Assembly: GCF_028554725.1 (NCBI RefSeq)
Contig: NC_071670.1
Location: 33,350,001-33,414,000 of the forward strand
DNA: 64,000 nucleotides
Direction: 5' to 3'
Source: Zeugodacus cucurbitae
Taxonomy: Eukaryota > Arthropoda > Insecta > Diptera > Tephritidae
Below the pieces are notes generated by a model. The model saw only the letters and a program-made list of their open reading frames with translations. It was not told the DNA's origin and searched no databases. This document shows positions 1 through 12,338 of the stretch, in pieces. Every line of letters starts with the position of its first letter. The stretch's first letter is position 1. The position numbers and the translations under genes were made by a program.

Positions 1-374
1 TAATGTTTATTTATATATGTAGTTGCCATATTCGTTTAATAATTGTCTTCTTTTGTCTCTCTGTAACAGAACACTACTACTATTAAAATTGTCATTCTGT
101 GAAGAGCAATGAAAAGATAATAAAACTATGTGATATAGGTTAATGAAAATTGTATTGTTAAATATAGAAAACATTTGTGTACAGTACGCTATAAAAACAT
201 AAGTCTATCATATTTTCAAACCGTTGCCGATTCGTCCCTTCTCTACTTGCTAAATTCGAGTGCCAGTTTTTTGCCAAATTATTCATTGTTTTTCTATTTA
301 CTATTATATCATATTTTAATTTTTATTATTATTTACTATTTTGTTTTTTCCTTCAATTTAATTTTTTTTTTATA
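1..374. other. A+T-rich non-coding flank and probable LINE leader
   Basis: No gene is visible here. The segment from roughly 175 to 374 runs directly into the ORF1 start of the retrotransposon at 375 and may be its 5' untranslated leader; it ends in a long pyrimidine/A+T run just before the ATG. The true 5' boundary of the element cannot be placed by eye because no target-site duplication was found. Confidence 0.4.
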
Positions 375-925
375 ATGACTTGCAATTTTCCGAATTGTAC
401 TATTAAAGGTGATTCTGATCGTTTTGTTTCTTGTTGGCTTTGTGACGGGCTTGCCCATCTTAAATGTGCTGGATTGAGAGGTAGAATCTTAGATTCTATT
501 CTCGATGGAAAGGGTCTGCGCTGGTCGTGCTTAAAGTGTAGACCGACAGATATTGAATTATGTAAAGTTTTTAAACAGGCGCGCAATAATTTTAAAGAAA
601 TCGGTCGAGAACTTCAAAACCTTACAGAAAAATTTAAGCATTATGAAGTGTTGTTTCAATCATTTAAATGCCTAAATGATCAAGATGATAATGCTAAGCC
701 TTCATCAAAACGTAAACGTCCGTCTAATGAAGAACCTGCCACTTTGTCCGTAAGAAGTATATCACCGGTGAAATTAGACCTTATTAATCTCTCATCTCCT
801 TGCCCTCAAGGAGAGAAGCCTTCCTCTTCAAAAGTGCTTAATCCTCCGAAAACAATTAACGATAACCTTAAGCGGAAAACTATTCAGGATCCGCCTCCTA
901 TTAACTCTGAGTTTGTGGCAAAAAA
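375..925 (+). pseudogene. LINE ORF1 N-terminal part with PHD-type zinc finger
   Basis: The reading frame opens at the ATG at 375 (MTCNFPNCTIKG). Residues about 3-55 hold a C-x5-C ... C-x2-C-x4-H-x2-C ... C-x2-C spacing typical of a PHD finger (CWLCDGLAHLKCAG, then WSCLKCRP). Residues about 70-100 look helical (KQARNNFKEIGRELQNL) and could be a short coiled coil. The remainder is Ser/Pro/Lys-rich and disordered-looking. The frame stays open to 1034, but from about 925 the sequence is out-of-frame ORF2 material, so the last 35 or so residues are artefactual. In such elements ORF1 products bind element RNA. An unrelated host PHD protein is unlikely given the reverse transcriptase tail directly behind it. 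Confidence 0.7.
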
Positions 926-937
926 TTTGGTAGTAAT

Positions 938-1390
938 ATATTGGAGTATGGTTCTGTGGTATGGAATCCTAGCTATCAATCTCATTCTGATAAGCTTGAG
1001 TCCGTTCAAAAACAATTTTTACTTTTTGCTTTAGGCCACTTATATTGGGATTCAAGATTGAATCTTCCCCCGTATACTAGTCGTTTAAAACTTATAAATC
1101 TTCCCACACTCACTAGTCGCAGAGAAATGCTATGTATAATTTTCCTAGTAAAACTTTTGAATGGTTTATTTTGTAGTTCATTCCTTTTGTCTGATATTAA
1201 GTTTAATGTCCCATTGTGTTCATCCAGGCAGTTTAGACCATTATTTCTAAAATCTTCTAGAACAAATTTTGAGTTAAATGAACCATTCTGCCGAATATGT
1301 CATGATTTTAATTCGCATTCCAGCACATTTGATCCATCTGACTCAATATTTAGCATCAAAAAAACTATTTTGTCTTCTCTTAATAAGTAA
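938..1390 (+). pseudogene. LINE ORF2 reverse transcriptase C-terminal tail
   Basis: This frame starts abruptly inside the conserved stretch reading LEYGSVVWNPSY and continues through LESVQKQFLLFALGHL, LPPYTSRLKLINLPTLTSRR and ending SIKKTILSSLNK before a TAA. This is the thumb and C-terminal region that follows the polymerase core in Jockey/CR1-type ORF2 proteins. About 150 residues remain of a protein usually near 900-1000. The catalytic YADD region and the endonuclease are absent. There is no stop inside the 150 residues, so the deletion may be relatively young or the copy may have been amplified in deleted form. Confidence 0.7.
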
Positions 1391-1610
1391 TATTCAGAAA
1401 TTTTTAACTTTTTGTTTTTATAAATTTTTAATTCTCAGCTGTTGAAATGTTTGTTTCTGTAGCTGAGCAGTTTGAGAACCGGACGCTTAAAAATCTCTTG
1501 CCTTTTTAGACTCGGCAAATTCCGCTCGTGTGCGGACTGCGCCCCACGCGTCGGTTGGGCGGGAGGAGGGTAATCGTTTGGGTTAATAATAAAATCAAAA
1601 AGAGAGCAAA

Positions 1611-3867
1611 TAAAAATTATAAAACAATTTTAAAATTTTACAAATCCGGTTCCGTTCTGGTTTTGTATAACCGATTGATGGGAAGAGCCATCATTTAATG
1701 GTATTACCGCTCGGTGCAATTTTTCATTATATACTTCTGCCGATTATGGTTTTGCTCATTATTTATTCGATTTCCCACCAGAATGCAGTATCATCAGACT
1801 TATTTTTATCTACTTTCTAAATATTATATATTTTCGATTTGAATACTCGTAGTTAAGAAACAGAAATATAGTTAAGTTATCTGTGATTCCCTCAATATTT
1901 TTTCAAAGGCTAATTCTCATAAATTCTATTCTTATAATATTTGTTAATAATTGTTCTTCTTAATAGATTTTTGCTACCAAAAGGTCGACTATTGGGCCAA
2001 TGATAATCTGAAGCTTAGCTTGAAAACCTATAGTCGCCCCTCATGTTCTCGTTAATGGAGTACATGATTTATGACTGTGTAAGAGTAGGTAACAAGCAAT
2101 TAAATACCCGGAAGAAGAAACTTTCCGATCACTTTGATAAGCTTTTCCTCGTATTTCATGTTATCCAGCTATGTATCGAGTTAAGGTTCGATATTTTTTT
2201 ATAACTTCAGTTTTCTTATAAGCAATTCCTCAGCTCAGCAGATTGTCTATTTTATATATTTTGACAACGCAAGGGAAGCCTTAAAAGTATAAGTGGATGG
2301 CCGCTGAAGTTCTGTCCTAGAATCGACATATTATTGAAAACGTTTACAGTACCAGAGTTATCATTTCGAGACTTGAACGAAATAAAGAATACTTTTGAAT
2401 CGAACGCTCAAATTTGTGATATCAGTTTTAAGTCGCTAGATTTTTACTTAGGAATACGAGAGATTAATGAGTAAAATATTAATTTTCCTTTTCTAAAAGG
2501 TAAAATCTTAGCCTATAAGATACTCATGGATCAGATACATATAACGAATATTGTGGAACGAGTGTAAATATGCTGAAGCTAATAGAATATTGCATTTGCA
2601 GAGGGAGTTTTATACACTCACCAACTTCAACTACTTCACTATACACTTGACACTTTGGGCTGCTACTATATAGCACAAACGCTGTTTTTTCATTCTTGAA
2701 AGTTTTTCATAATACCCACTTATGTGCCGTTCGCATGTCATCGATAAATGTTCTCATTCTGATGTAATTGCTTATGTAAGCGATAGCCAAAATAAAAGGC
2801 AACAACAAAGAGTCCATGCCAGCACACACAGAGAAGCAAATCGCACAATCGATTAAACGCACACACACACACACAAAATCACATTCGCCGTGGCATGCGT
2901 TTAATCGCTAGGCGTGGAACGCACGTCACCTTCACTGATGACGAACACCCTCCAAGCGCCGTAAATGCGCCTACACACACCTAAACACAGCGGGCGTTTA
3001 GTATATAAATATTAGAAACATACAATCAGGCGCTAAATCACATACAATGCATGCGTGTAGGTGTCTTGATGGCGTTTTAATTTGCCACCGCCAACTGCCG
3101 CTATTCCATATAACTAACTATTTACTCATATTTGTTTGCTTGTTTATCAGCGCTTTTTCGCTTCTGCACATATTTGTTTTATTACTGATTTGTTGTTGTT
3201 GTTGTGTGAGTTTAGTGTTTTTCTTTTCGATCTGATAGCAAATGTGACTAATGTGCCGCCGTTCGTATTATGGCAGCTGTAGCAGCAAATCTGATTGCAG
3301 CAAATTTGTTTGTGTTCTAATCGATTTGAATCGCATAAATTTTATTTATATTGCCAATTAAGTACATGAATATCCATTGGCTCTGGGCAAAATATTTAAC
3401 GGCTTTGTTATTAAATTTGATGGTATTAAATTCCGAAATGGAATGTGCGATTGAATTTCAAATCGTTAATTTAATTCGTATTATATTTGTTTACCCGAGA
3501 GGGGTGTGAGTTGCTTATGGACAAATTTAATAGAAATTTAAATTTGAATTGATTGCTCAAATGCTGAAAAGCACTAGGTGTGACAGTTTATATATTTTTA
3601 CTTTTCTGGATGGTGTAATAACTTGATTGAAAAATATATCGAAATTATGGGTTTCTGATTTTGACATTGCCAGATAAAGTAGAGCTTCAGTGTTAGTACC
3701 ACAATTTCAATTCGATTTTAAACCAATTTCATTCATAATAGTTTTATTATGTACTCTCCATACAATTTGGATTTGAATTCCATCAGCTTCTTTTAATGAA
3801 CTATAGATAATATAAGCTATAGTTAAAGTATCAAAATAATATATATATTAATTCTACCCCTGATAAG
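1611..3867. other. Non-coding stretch, no gene seen
   Basis: No convincing coding sequence is present. It holds A+T-rich single-copy-looking DNA, a (CA)8 microsatellite at 2860-2875 and a slightly GC-richer part at about 2750-3010. A short open frame near 3047-3235 is hydrophobic low-complexity and was not accepted as a gene. Confidence 0.5.
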
Positions 3868-4237
3868 AGGTCAGGTTAGCTTAGGTTAAAAGGCGGGTCC
3901 CTGTGTTACCAGTACATTGTTATGCCGTGAGCTCCTCAAAATGGTTTCCCGAAACCCTCAAGTGAAGACAAAGCGCTTTGTGCCTTTGACGAATTTGTAC
4001 AGGTAACTTTCGGAACAGTTCAACTGGTTATGCTGCAAAGATGTTTCAGCCGTAGTCTAGCGAAAGCAGTACAAAGAAGGAAAAAGTGACAAGATGTCTC
4101 AATCTCATCTTCTTCCATACAGCGTTAGCAATTTGCATCCGATAGGTTATTTAGCCTCTGGGCATGTAGTCCCATTTGTCAGGGTGCAGTAAGTACCTCT
4201 ACCATTACAGCTAGCGGAACCTTGCTAAGAGCAAATA
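3868..4237 (-). mobile_element. I-type LINE, 3' coding end (downstream half, split by a mariner)
   Basis: Read on the minus strand, this encodes the end of an I-clade-like ORF2 beyond its RNase H domain: HAQRLNNLSDANC, then a damaged zinc-knuckle with Cys-stop-Arg-Cys, MEEDEIETSCH and a terminal Cys, then ARLRLKHL. This C-x2-C ... H-x4-C arrangement with an acidic linker is usual at the 3' coding end of such fly LINEs. The upstream half lies at 5184-5600, and a mariner-family element sits between them. There is a stop where the first part of the knuckle should be, so it is dead. It fades out near 3868 in sequence resembling a LINE 3' untranslated region. Confidence 0.7.
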
Positions 4238-5181
4238 ACGGGTGATTTTTTTGAGGTTAGGATTTTCATGCATTAGTATTTGACAGATCACGTGGGATTT
4301 CAGACATGGTGTCAAAGAGAAAGATGCTCAGTATGCTTTGACATTTCATCATGAATAGACTTACTAACGAGCAACGCTTGCAAATCATTGAATTTTATTA
4401 CCAAAATCAGTGTTCGGTTCGAAATGTGAAATCCGCTTTTTTATCGACAAATTTTGTTCAGCGATGAGGCTCATTTCTGGTTGAATGGCTACGTAAATAA
4501 GCAAAATTGCCGCATTTGGGGTGAAGAGCAACCAGAAGCCGTTCAAGAACTGCCCATGCATCCCGAAAAATGCACTGTTTGGTGTGGTTTGTACGCTGGT
4601 GGAATCATTGGACCGTATTTTTTCAAAGATGCTGTTGGACGCAACGTTACGGTGAATGGCGATCGCTATCGTTCGATGCTAACAAACTTTTTGTTGCCAA
4701 AAATGGAAGAACTGAACTTGGTTGACATGTGGTTTCAACAAGATGGCGCTACATGCCACACAGCTCGCGATTCTATGGCCATTTTGAGGGAAAACTTCGG
4801 AGAACAATTCATCTCAAGAAATGGACCCGTAAGTTGGCCACCAAGATCATGCGATTTAACGCCTTTAGACTATTTTTTGTGGGGCTACGTCAAGTCTAAA
4901 GTCTACAGAAATAAGCCAGCAACTATTCCAGCTTTGGAAGACAACATTTCCGAAGAAATTCGGGCTATTCCGGCCGAAATGCTCGAAAAAGTTGCCCAAA
5001 ATTGGACTTTCCGAATGGACCACCTAAGACGCAGCCGCGGTCAACATTTAAATGAAATTATCTTCAAAAAGTAAATGTCATGAACCAATCTAACGTTTCA
5101 AATAAAGAACCGATGAGATTTTGCAAATTTTATGCGTTTTTTTTTTTTAAAAAGTTATCAAGCTCTTAAAAAATCACCCTT
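4238..5181 (+). mobile_element. Mariner-superfamily DNA transposon, internally deleted, with TIRs and TA target duplication
   Basis: Terminal inverted repeats are visible: the left end begins ACGGGTGATTTTTT and the reverse complement of the right end begins AAGGGTGATTTTTT. A TA dinucleotide flanks each end (4236-4237 and 5182-5183), the target-site duplication expected of Tc1/mariner elements. Inside are the transposase start at 4351 and its catalytic C-terminal portion from 4454, joined across an internal deletion that also shifts the frame. A polyadenylation-like AATAAA follows the transposase stop. At 944 bp it is shorter than the usual 1.2-1.4 kb, consistent with the missing middle. It is inserted in an I-type LINE (3868-4237 and 5184-5600). 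Confidence 0.85.
4351..5074 (+). pseudogene. Mariner-family transposase, deleted and frameshifted
   Basis: A start at 4351 gives about 26 residues (MNRLTNEQRLQIIEFYYQNQ), the first helix of the paired-like DNA-binding domain. The rest of that domain is missing, and the frame resumes at 4454 one base out of register. The C-terminal 206 residues hold the catalytic core: first Asp in FSDEAHF, second in WFQQDGATCHT and third in RSCDLTPLDYFLWG. By my count 36 residues lie between the second Asp and the Asp of CDLTP; if the later Asp of PLDYF is used, 41 lie between. The subfamily is therefore left open. The core ends EIIFKK and has no internal stop. Catalysis of cut-and-paste at TA sites is known for the family; this copy cannot encode an active enzyme. 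Confidence 0.85.
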
Positions 5182-5183
5182 TA

Positions 5184-5600
5184 GTTCAGTAGATCTCCTG
5201 TGATCCTTAGGTAAGAATGATCTCACACAGGTACTGTTCGACGTCTACCGTGTTCATTCGACGACCACTATTCCAACATGTTTCAACGTGGAGAAGCAGG
5301 ATGATAGTGGAGTACCAGCTTGTTCCCAATATGATGAAATTGCAGTTTGGATGCCCTTACGCGCAAGCTCATTTGCTCTGCAGTTCCCAGCGATACCGCT
5401 ATGGCCTGAGATCCAAACGAGTCGTATCCCAAAGTAGCTAGAAGCTATTGATAATGAGACCACGCACTTCTTGACTAGTTTTGAGCGAACAGGCAACGAT
5501 CGCATGGCCAGTAATGTCGCTCTGCTATCTGAATGAATGCTCATCTCCCTGACAGAGTTTGAGTATTCTATCAGTTACTAAATTTATGACCGCCACTTCC
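5184..5600 (-). mobile_element. I-type LINE RNase H domain (upstream half, split by a mariner)
   Basis: On the minus strand this encodes an RNase H domain: SIHSDSRATLLAMRSL carries the Asp of the SDS motif, and LVWISGHSGIAGNCRANELA is the conserved histidine/Asn region near the end of the fold, although the catalytic Asp usual after GN is Cys-Arg here. Upstream an AVEVAVINLVTDRIL stretch, one frame away, matches the preceding helix and shows a frameshift. Downstream the reading continues as RSTEL at the insertion point and resumes beyond the mariner as FALSKVPLAVMVEVL at 4237. RNase H in I-type LINEs removes RNA during target-primed reverse transcription. The copy is 5' truncated near 5600. 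Confidence 0.75.
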
Positions 5601-6324
5601 ACTGCAGTGATATGGCATATTTATGAGCTCCCAGAAATAATATTAACGGCTCTCAAAGCATACTTAAAACTTACGAGAAAAATTTTATAAAAAATACTGT
5701 TATCCGCATAATTCATACAACAGTACACAAATATATTCTTAACAATAAGGTTATGTTTTGATGCTGACCTTTCTTTGAATATATCCTGTTTTGACAGGTT
5801 CCCATAAAGATAAATATTTTGCAACATGACTTCCAAAAATTAATATATTCAAAATAAGATTATAGTAAAACTACAACTTTTACTCCTAACTTGAGTTAAA
5901 TTCTAACTGCATTTGACCGTTCAACTAAATTTTAAATACCGACATCTTGCTACACCAATTCTACTATATGTAATGTACTCAAGTATTTATTAAAAAGTAT
6001 TTTATATTCTATTTTGATTCATGCATAATAAAATTGAGCGCAGAGCAAAGTTTCGAAGTTTCTTCATGGCAGCCATAATGCTCATAATACTGAAGTGTTA
6101 AATGTGCTCGAAAGTGTATTATTTCAATGAGTGCAATTCACGACATAGTAATCCAAGCTCATAAGCCATAGCGCAACTTTTGCACAGCCAAGTGTACACA
6201 AATACTCATATGTATGTATATAAATGAACTGTACTTCGTTATATATACGCTGCTCACAGATAATGTTTGCTGCTGTCGGTCGAGATTATAAGTAAGTGAA
6301 ACTTCCTTGATACTTTCTTCCACA

Positions 6325-6326
<2 letters not shown>

Positions 6327-6360
<34 letters not shown>
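6327..6360. repeat. (CA)17 microsatellite
   Basis: An uninterrupted CA dinucleotide run of 34 bp. Similar, shorter CA runs occur elsewhere in the window (2860-2875, 16986-17006, 41183-41199 and 51905-51929), and a GT run lies at 25416-25431. Confidence 0.95.
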
Positions 6361-6362
<2 letters not shown>

Positions 6363-8924
6363 ACAAGCAAACAGTTGCGAAAGTTTAGCCATTGAATAGA
6401 AAACATTTTGTGTGCAAAATTTTATGTTTACGGTTGAGTTAATGCCTCACACACACACTCACACACTGGCATGCGAATGTATTGCTCATCTTATAGTTAT
6501 CTAAATCGCACAATGTTGCACACATCAATAAGCAAAGTCATATTTATGATGCACTACACGAGCTCAAGTTGCGAAAGTCAACATAAAATCGGTCATAAAT
6601 TGAACAAAGCCATGAAGCGACAAATTTCAAAGTGAAAACGTCAGTTGCACTTACACACTTTGATGAGAATACAAATACCCAGTAGACAAAAGGTTGGGTT
6701 GAGTAAATACATTTCTTTTAAAAATTTAATATTAAGCTTTAGAATATTATTTCAACTGATGAAAGTACGATTTAAATGGTTTTATTTGTTTTATACCTAA
6801 AAAAATTATTTTCTTGGTTTTCACAATGGTCCTCTTAAATGCCGTCCGGTTTAGTAAAAGATGCATATTCTTCAAAAGCCGTTGAAAAATGTGATATCTT
6901 TCCTAAATCATTCTAGGTTTCTTACTACAATGCAAAATAGAACAATTCTTCCGCCACCACTAATTAAGACCTTATGACATCGGGTCTATGAAACCCTAAT
7001 GATAATAATAAATTTACCCCGACACCTATTTTCTCAGATGTATTTTCCAAACAATAGAGATTATTTTATGCAGTCTCTGAAGCACATTTTTCAAAATAAG
7101 AAAAAATTCGGTCAAGATAAGCTTCTTGAACTATCAGGTCCTTTAGTCGGTTTGCAGATTTCAAAGAGATGATTCTAGTTTTCATTTATTTCAATTTTTC
7201 ACCCGTTTTTTGGAGATTCGTCACATTCTCGTTCAATGTTAGAACCTCTTTACTATCTTCCTTAGCTTACTTCGTGAAGGTAGAACTAAGTGTGATTCTA
7301 GTAATACGATTTAATTATACGAGGGAAAGAGAAAAAATTTGTCTCGGAGAGATTGGAAGAGAGTGGGAATCGAATTAAAAACTTTAGTGAGCAAAATGCG
7401 AATGAAATGACGAAAAAAAGAGAAAATAATGAAGTATTATTCTTTTTTTCAAAAGATGTAGTGTAGGAACCTTAATGACAATTTTTTATTATCGAAAAAA
7501 TTTGCACAATATACCATTATATTGGTTCAATCGGAATCCAGGAGTAGTGAAAAATCAAAACATTTATAGCGAATATACGATGGCTGTTGGTTGGTGAAGG
7601 AGTTTTTGAATAAATCACTTCGATAAAGAACAGATTACTTGACTGTAGTATATCTGGGTGTACCCTAATACTTAAAAAATACTGTTTCTATATTAATATG
7701 TCAAATTGACGGGTTCTGATAATCTAGTGTTAAATACAGGGATGGCGTGTAGACAACCACATTTCTTCCCCTTTTTATGCTTCTCTTGTTCACTGGGTAT
7801 AAAGTGAAGCTGCATAATCACATTACACTTTATCAATTGTTGGCAGCGTGTTGAAATACATAAAATATGAACACTCAGTTCACTTCTATCTCATGTACAT
7901 ATACATATAAAAATACATTTTATAACGTACTTATTCATATGCATTTGCATAAGAACCCATGCGTTCTCATGCGTGAAATGTGCATCATACAATCATGACT
8001 TGCCACAGACATGTGCGTGTCAGCGTCGCCCGGCTGCAGCGACTGCAGCAAGTTAATATTACTGCGTTTGTGACCCGTGAAAGGCAAATGATTTCCACAC
8101 ACCCGCACGTAGATGCAGTGAAAAGCGAAATAAATCATATTTACGGTTTTGTTTTTGACATATGAATTTGTTGAATTGAATTATTTTCCGTTACGCTCTA
8201 AAACGCGAGTGAATGGCGCTGATTTTACGCTGCCACATTTAAATAATATGCAAATATTTGGCTGCAGTAGTTGTGCATGTTTTATTGAAATGTCTGTCGA
8301 GAGATAATGCAATAAAATAAAACTGGCAGCGATAAGTTCGTTTCAAGGGTTGCGTTTAATTAGCGTCACTGTTCAAGTGAGTGGAGTGCATGTTATTTGA
8401 TTCACTACATTAATATAATAAATTTATAGAGATATATAGTGTGTATGTATGTACATATATAAATATAAATAATATATAAGTATATATAAATATTTCAATA
8501 CACAAATATTTAATTATATATTTTTATCTGAATTACTAACTTTTATGCATGAAGGGTATAGGGATTAAAAGTTTTTGAGCTACACCAATGAAAAGTGCAG
8601 TTCATTCACATGAAAGTATACACTAACAACCTCACGATAGGGGAAATATCGAAATATCATATTAAAACGTACTCGCTAAATTATAAATTTAAGCTGTATT
8701 CAAAAATATCATTTTGTAAATTTATTAATTATTAAATAAATTAAGAAAATTTGTAATAATTACATGTACATTATAAAGTATTTTGTAACGATATTCAATA
8801 TCCTTGAAATATTTATTGTATTCAAATAAAATATTCACAAAGAAATTATTTCCAAATTTGCACAAAGCAACAACTGATTTGATAAGTTTAAACAAATATT
8901 CCATTTCATTGTGTGAAATTGAAT

Positions 8925-9075
8925 GACAACAAGTCAGCTAATTTGACAATTTTACTATTTCTGTGTACATTCATAAACATTATTCAGTTTCAGTTGTGAT
9001 GACATTTCACACCACCTTGAAATTACTAACATGAATTTCATTTATTTGACAATAGGTTTCATTAAATTTGACGAC
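8925..9075. other. Cluster of TGACA motifs
   Basis: Four TGACA cores lie within 150 bp, mostly in the context TTTGACAAT or AATGACA, plus a TTTGACGAC variant. The context resembles the denser clusters at 32505-32770 and 35560-36165. TGACA/TGTCA is the core recognised by TALE homeodomain factors such as Homothorax. Whether this is a regulatory element or a decayed repeat cannot be told from sequence alone. Confidence 0.3.
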
Positions 9076-12000
9076 TTAAAAGTGATTTGCCATAGGTTTA
9101 CAATGCATTATGTATATATGTATTTACTTTCTTTATATGTAAATGAAATCAAAGAATAATAAAAGAATATCAAGGGATTGCTGCAGAACAATACTCGATT
9201 GTGATTTTGTGGTATTCTTAAATCAACTATATTGAATGAAAGATATGGGATTAGTTAATATATTTTGAAGTAAAAATAATTTACGTTGATGGAGCGCTGT
9301 GTATTATACCTTGAAAATTCGTTCGAAGAACGTCCCTGAATACACCTGCTATAGGTTTAAAAATCGCTTTCTATTACCTTTGAACAAAGAATAGAAATAA
9401 CAAGATTTGAAGCTGTTAAAAAATTCGAAAAATATCGTTTGAATACCGATATTGTATTCATCTGCAGCATAAATTGGAAAGTGTTACCTTATTTATATTT
9501 TTTTAATGTTCACCGTTTATCAATTATTATTTATCTACATCACCACAATGAAAGTTTATGCAGCAGTGCCCATTGGATAATTGTGTGAAAAAATTCACCG
9601 GTTTCTATATGACAATTTTCATTGATACCGACTCAAGAAGGAGATTTTATCAGTGAGTCTTTGAAATTTCAATTCAACATTGAGTATTTGAAGAATTTGT
9701 AAATAAAGAAAGAAAAAAAAATTCCTTAATCGATTGCACTTCACTTTATAAAGAATTTGAATACCTTTTGATGAATTTTCCTAATAATTTCATTCATCAT
9801 GAAAGGTTATATTACACATTTTATGGAAATTCTAATAATGATATCAATAATATTTATCGATTAGCATGAATAGAAAGAAAGTGATCAAAGGGGCAATAAT
9901 AATTATTTTCAGCATAACATAATATCGTTTTTATACGTACTACATATTGTACAGATACCTCTCAACCTACAGGGCGTATACGTAACTTTTTCTGCAGACA
10001 GTTGAAAAGCCCTATATGTTATTGAAAAAAAAATGCAAATTAAAAATAAAACTCGTGTATATTTATACTTTGACAAATTAATGACACTTATTGAAATAAA
10101 TATTATTTATTAAAACATTTTTACTCTGCCTCAGAAAATATGATGTTAATATGGTCTGGTTTTGGATAAACAACTTCGCTCTCTCTAATATTATTGTAAT
10201 TTTATTGTTGTTGTAGTATAACAAGAGTATGTGGAATACGAAATCAAACAGTTGTAGGGTAGAATAATTAATAAACGTGTATGCTATTTTCAAATTAGTG
10301 AATACATTAAATTGATGAAATGAGTTTTGAGGCCTCTCAAAATATGTAAGAGCGAGCTATGCATAATTTAATAGCCCAAAAATTTCAAATAAACCTGAGG
10401 AACATTAAAGGAACGCATAACTTTCAAGCGCAGTAGCAAATGGAATATGCATAAATTAGGCAACCACGCAAGTGAAACAGAGACCTTACAATGTATGCTC
10501 TCTTATGCATAATAAACGGGCGCTTGACATGTTTCAGCTGCTTATGCCACAGCGAGCAAGCACTTAGGCGCGGGCAACATTGACAAGTCAAACCGTAAAC
10601 TAATAAATCATGCATTAACACAACACCAGCAGCACTGACAACAGCAGCAGCAACAGTTGTTAGGAAGCAAATGACGGCGGAAACACTTTGATAATAGAAG
10701 AGCAGTACCCACAGTCACACCCGCACGCACTTGTTTGCAAATGCGTGTAAAAGCGGCATATCTAGGGTACATACATTGTACAAGTAACGGTACATTAATG
10801 ACATGTTGTTGCACAAAGCTGATAGCTACTAGTAGCTGGATACACAACGCACAACCAACACATCATTGTTGTTGTTGCTGTTTTGTTGCTGTTGTGGTTG
10901 ACGCTGCAGGAAACAATCCACAAGCAGCTTAGAGATCTAACACCGGCAGTAAGTGGTTTATCTGCCAGCAAAGTATCAATTATGTTGTGCTCGACAAACA
11001 ACAAGCATCATACATGAAAAGATAACAACAAAAAAGTCGCACAAAACACATGTTTACTATGTACAGTATGTGTGGAAAGAATGTGAAGGCAAATCAAGCG
11101 CTCAACTGGGGTAAGCACAGTTTATCAGCGTTTGGTATGCGCTGTTATAATGGGAGTACATCGAGGTGCTGCGGCGTGCTAATAAAAACGGTACATAATG
11201 TGTGTTTATTGTTAATGTTGCACGTCTGCTCGCTTTTATTAATTGGAATTACGGTAATTAGCAGAAGTCATGTGCGAACAGTGCGCAACTTATGGCGCGG
11301 TGTGTTTACTTAATGATAATAATAATCCCGACTATGTGGCTTCATCGCATTCAAAACAGGTTCTTTGGTACTCAACTAGAAATATTTACTTTAAGTGAAA
11401 TAAAGAAGATATTAACAGTACTGAGTATTGAAAAATTGTTTACTATTTTTTTAAATATTAGAAGAATTCAAAAGTACTTTTTACACTCAAATCACTCATA
11501 GAAACCCCATTCAAAAGGGTGATTTCGAAAACTGGTCCCATAGCATTCTTTGTAAAAGTGTGAATAAAACAACTTTTGTATACACTTAAAACTCGATTTG
11601 TTTCCTTAAATGATCAATTAACCAGATTTTGCTCGATTAAGGCGCTGATCTAGATCGATTTATCGTACAAAAGAAAAACTTTATTTGACTGCATTAATTT
11701 TTATTCAAATACAAATCGAGTTGAAACTTGAATGCAACTCTGTGGAGTTTTGTCCACGTTGTAAATTTGGCCGTGTTTATTGGAATAATAGCAATCAGCT
11801 GTTGAAACTTAGAAACTTCTTGTGAACAGCAAAATCAAAATTTTTTAATAGTTAATCCTCAGTGGAGCAGCCGGCAGTGCGAAAAGTAAAAACTGGTATC
11901 TCAATTAAAATCTTAATGTACTAAATATATTTGGTTGTAGAATTGCCGGATTTGGTTGGCATAGTTTTATTAATTGCAATACTTTATATTGACAGATCTC

Positions 12001-12322
12001 ACCCAATTTTAAAAATTTATAAACCACGCTTAATATTGTGTATTCTAACTGATTTGGTTAACGAGTTATACTGCTTTAAACTTTTGCGAACAATGCGTGT
12101 TGATTGATGTGGCATTCGAGGATTACAACGCTTATCCAAACCGAGCTATTGAGGAATACTTATGTAAAAAAATCAATATATAATATAAAGATTCTGAAGA
12201 TATTTCGAAAATCAATTCGTATCGCTATCCAGATAGTTTTTGTATATAAAACTTCAGAATTATCTTTATCTTTTAGTGCCATAAAAAATGATATGTATAC
12301 AAAATCTTTATACATACATATA

Positions 12323-12338
12323 TTGCGAGAGTATAAAA
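12323..12338 (+). repeat. Isolated copy of the TTGCGAGAGTATAAAA repeat motif
   Basis: The same 14-16 base motif forms the ends of the composite repeat at 14594-15794, once in each orientation. Here it stands alone in A+T-rich DNA. It probably marks a remnant of a dispersed repeat family; the TATAAAA within it could also act as a core promoter element of that family. Confidence 0.5.

Larger units (their letters stand above)
375..1610 (+). mobile_element. Internally deleted non-LTR retrotransposon (PHD-finger ORF1 joined to reverse transcriptase tail)
   Basis: The element carries the start of an ORF1-type protein with a PHD-like zinc finger, followed within a few bases by the extreme C-terminal part of a reverse transcriptase ORF2 in another frame. 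The endonuclease and nearly all of the polymerase domain, normally a few kilobases, are missing between about 925 and 940. After the ORF2 stop near 1390 comes a GC-richer 3' untranslated stretch (about 1480-1565) and an A-rich end near 1580-1610. Known from the families: Jockey/CR1-type elements in insects often have an ORF1 with PHD or CCHC fingers. Inferred: this copy is a dead deletion derivative. The clade is not certain. Confidence 0.7.
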
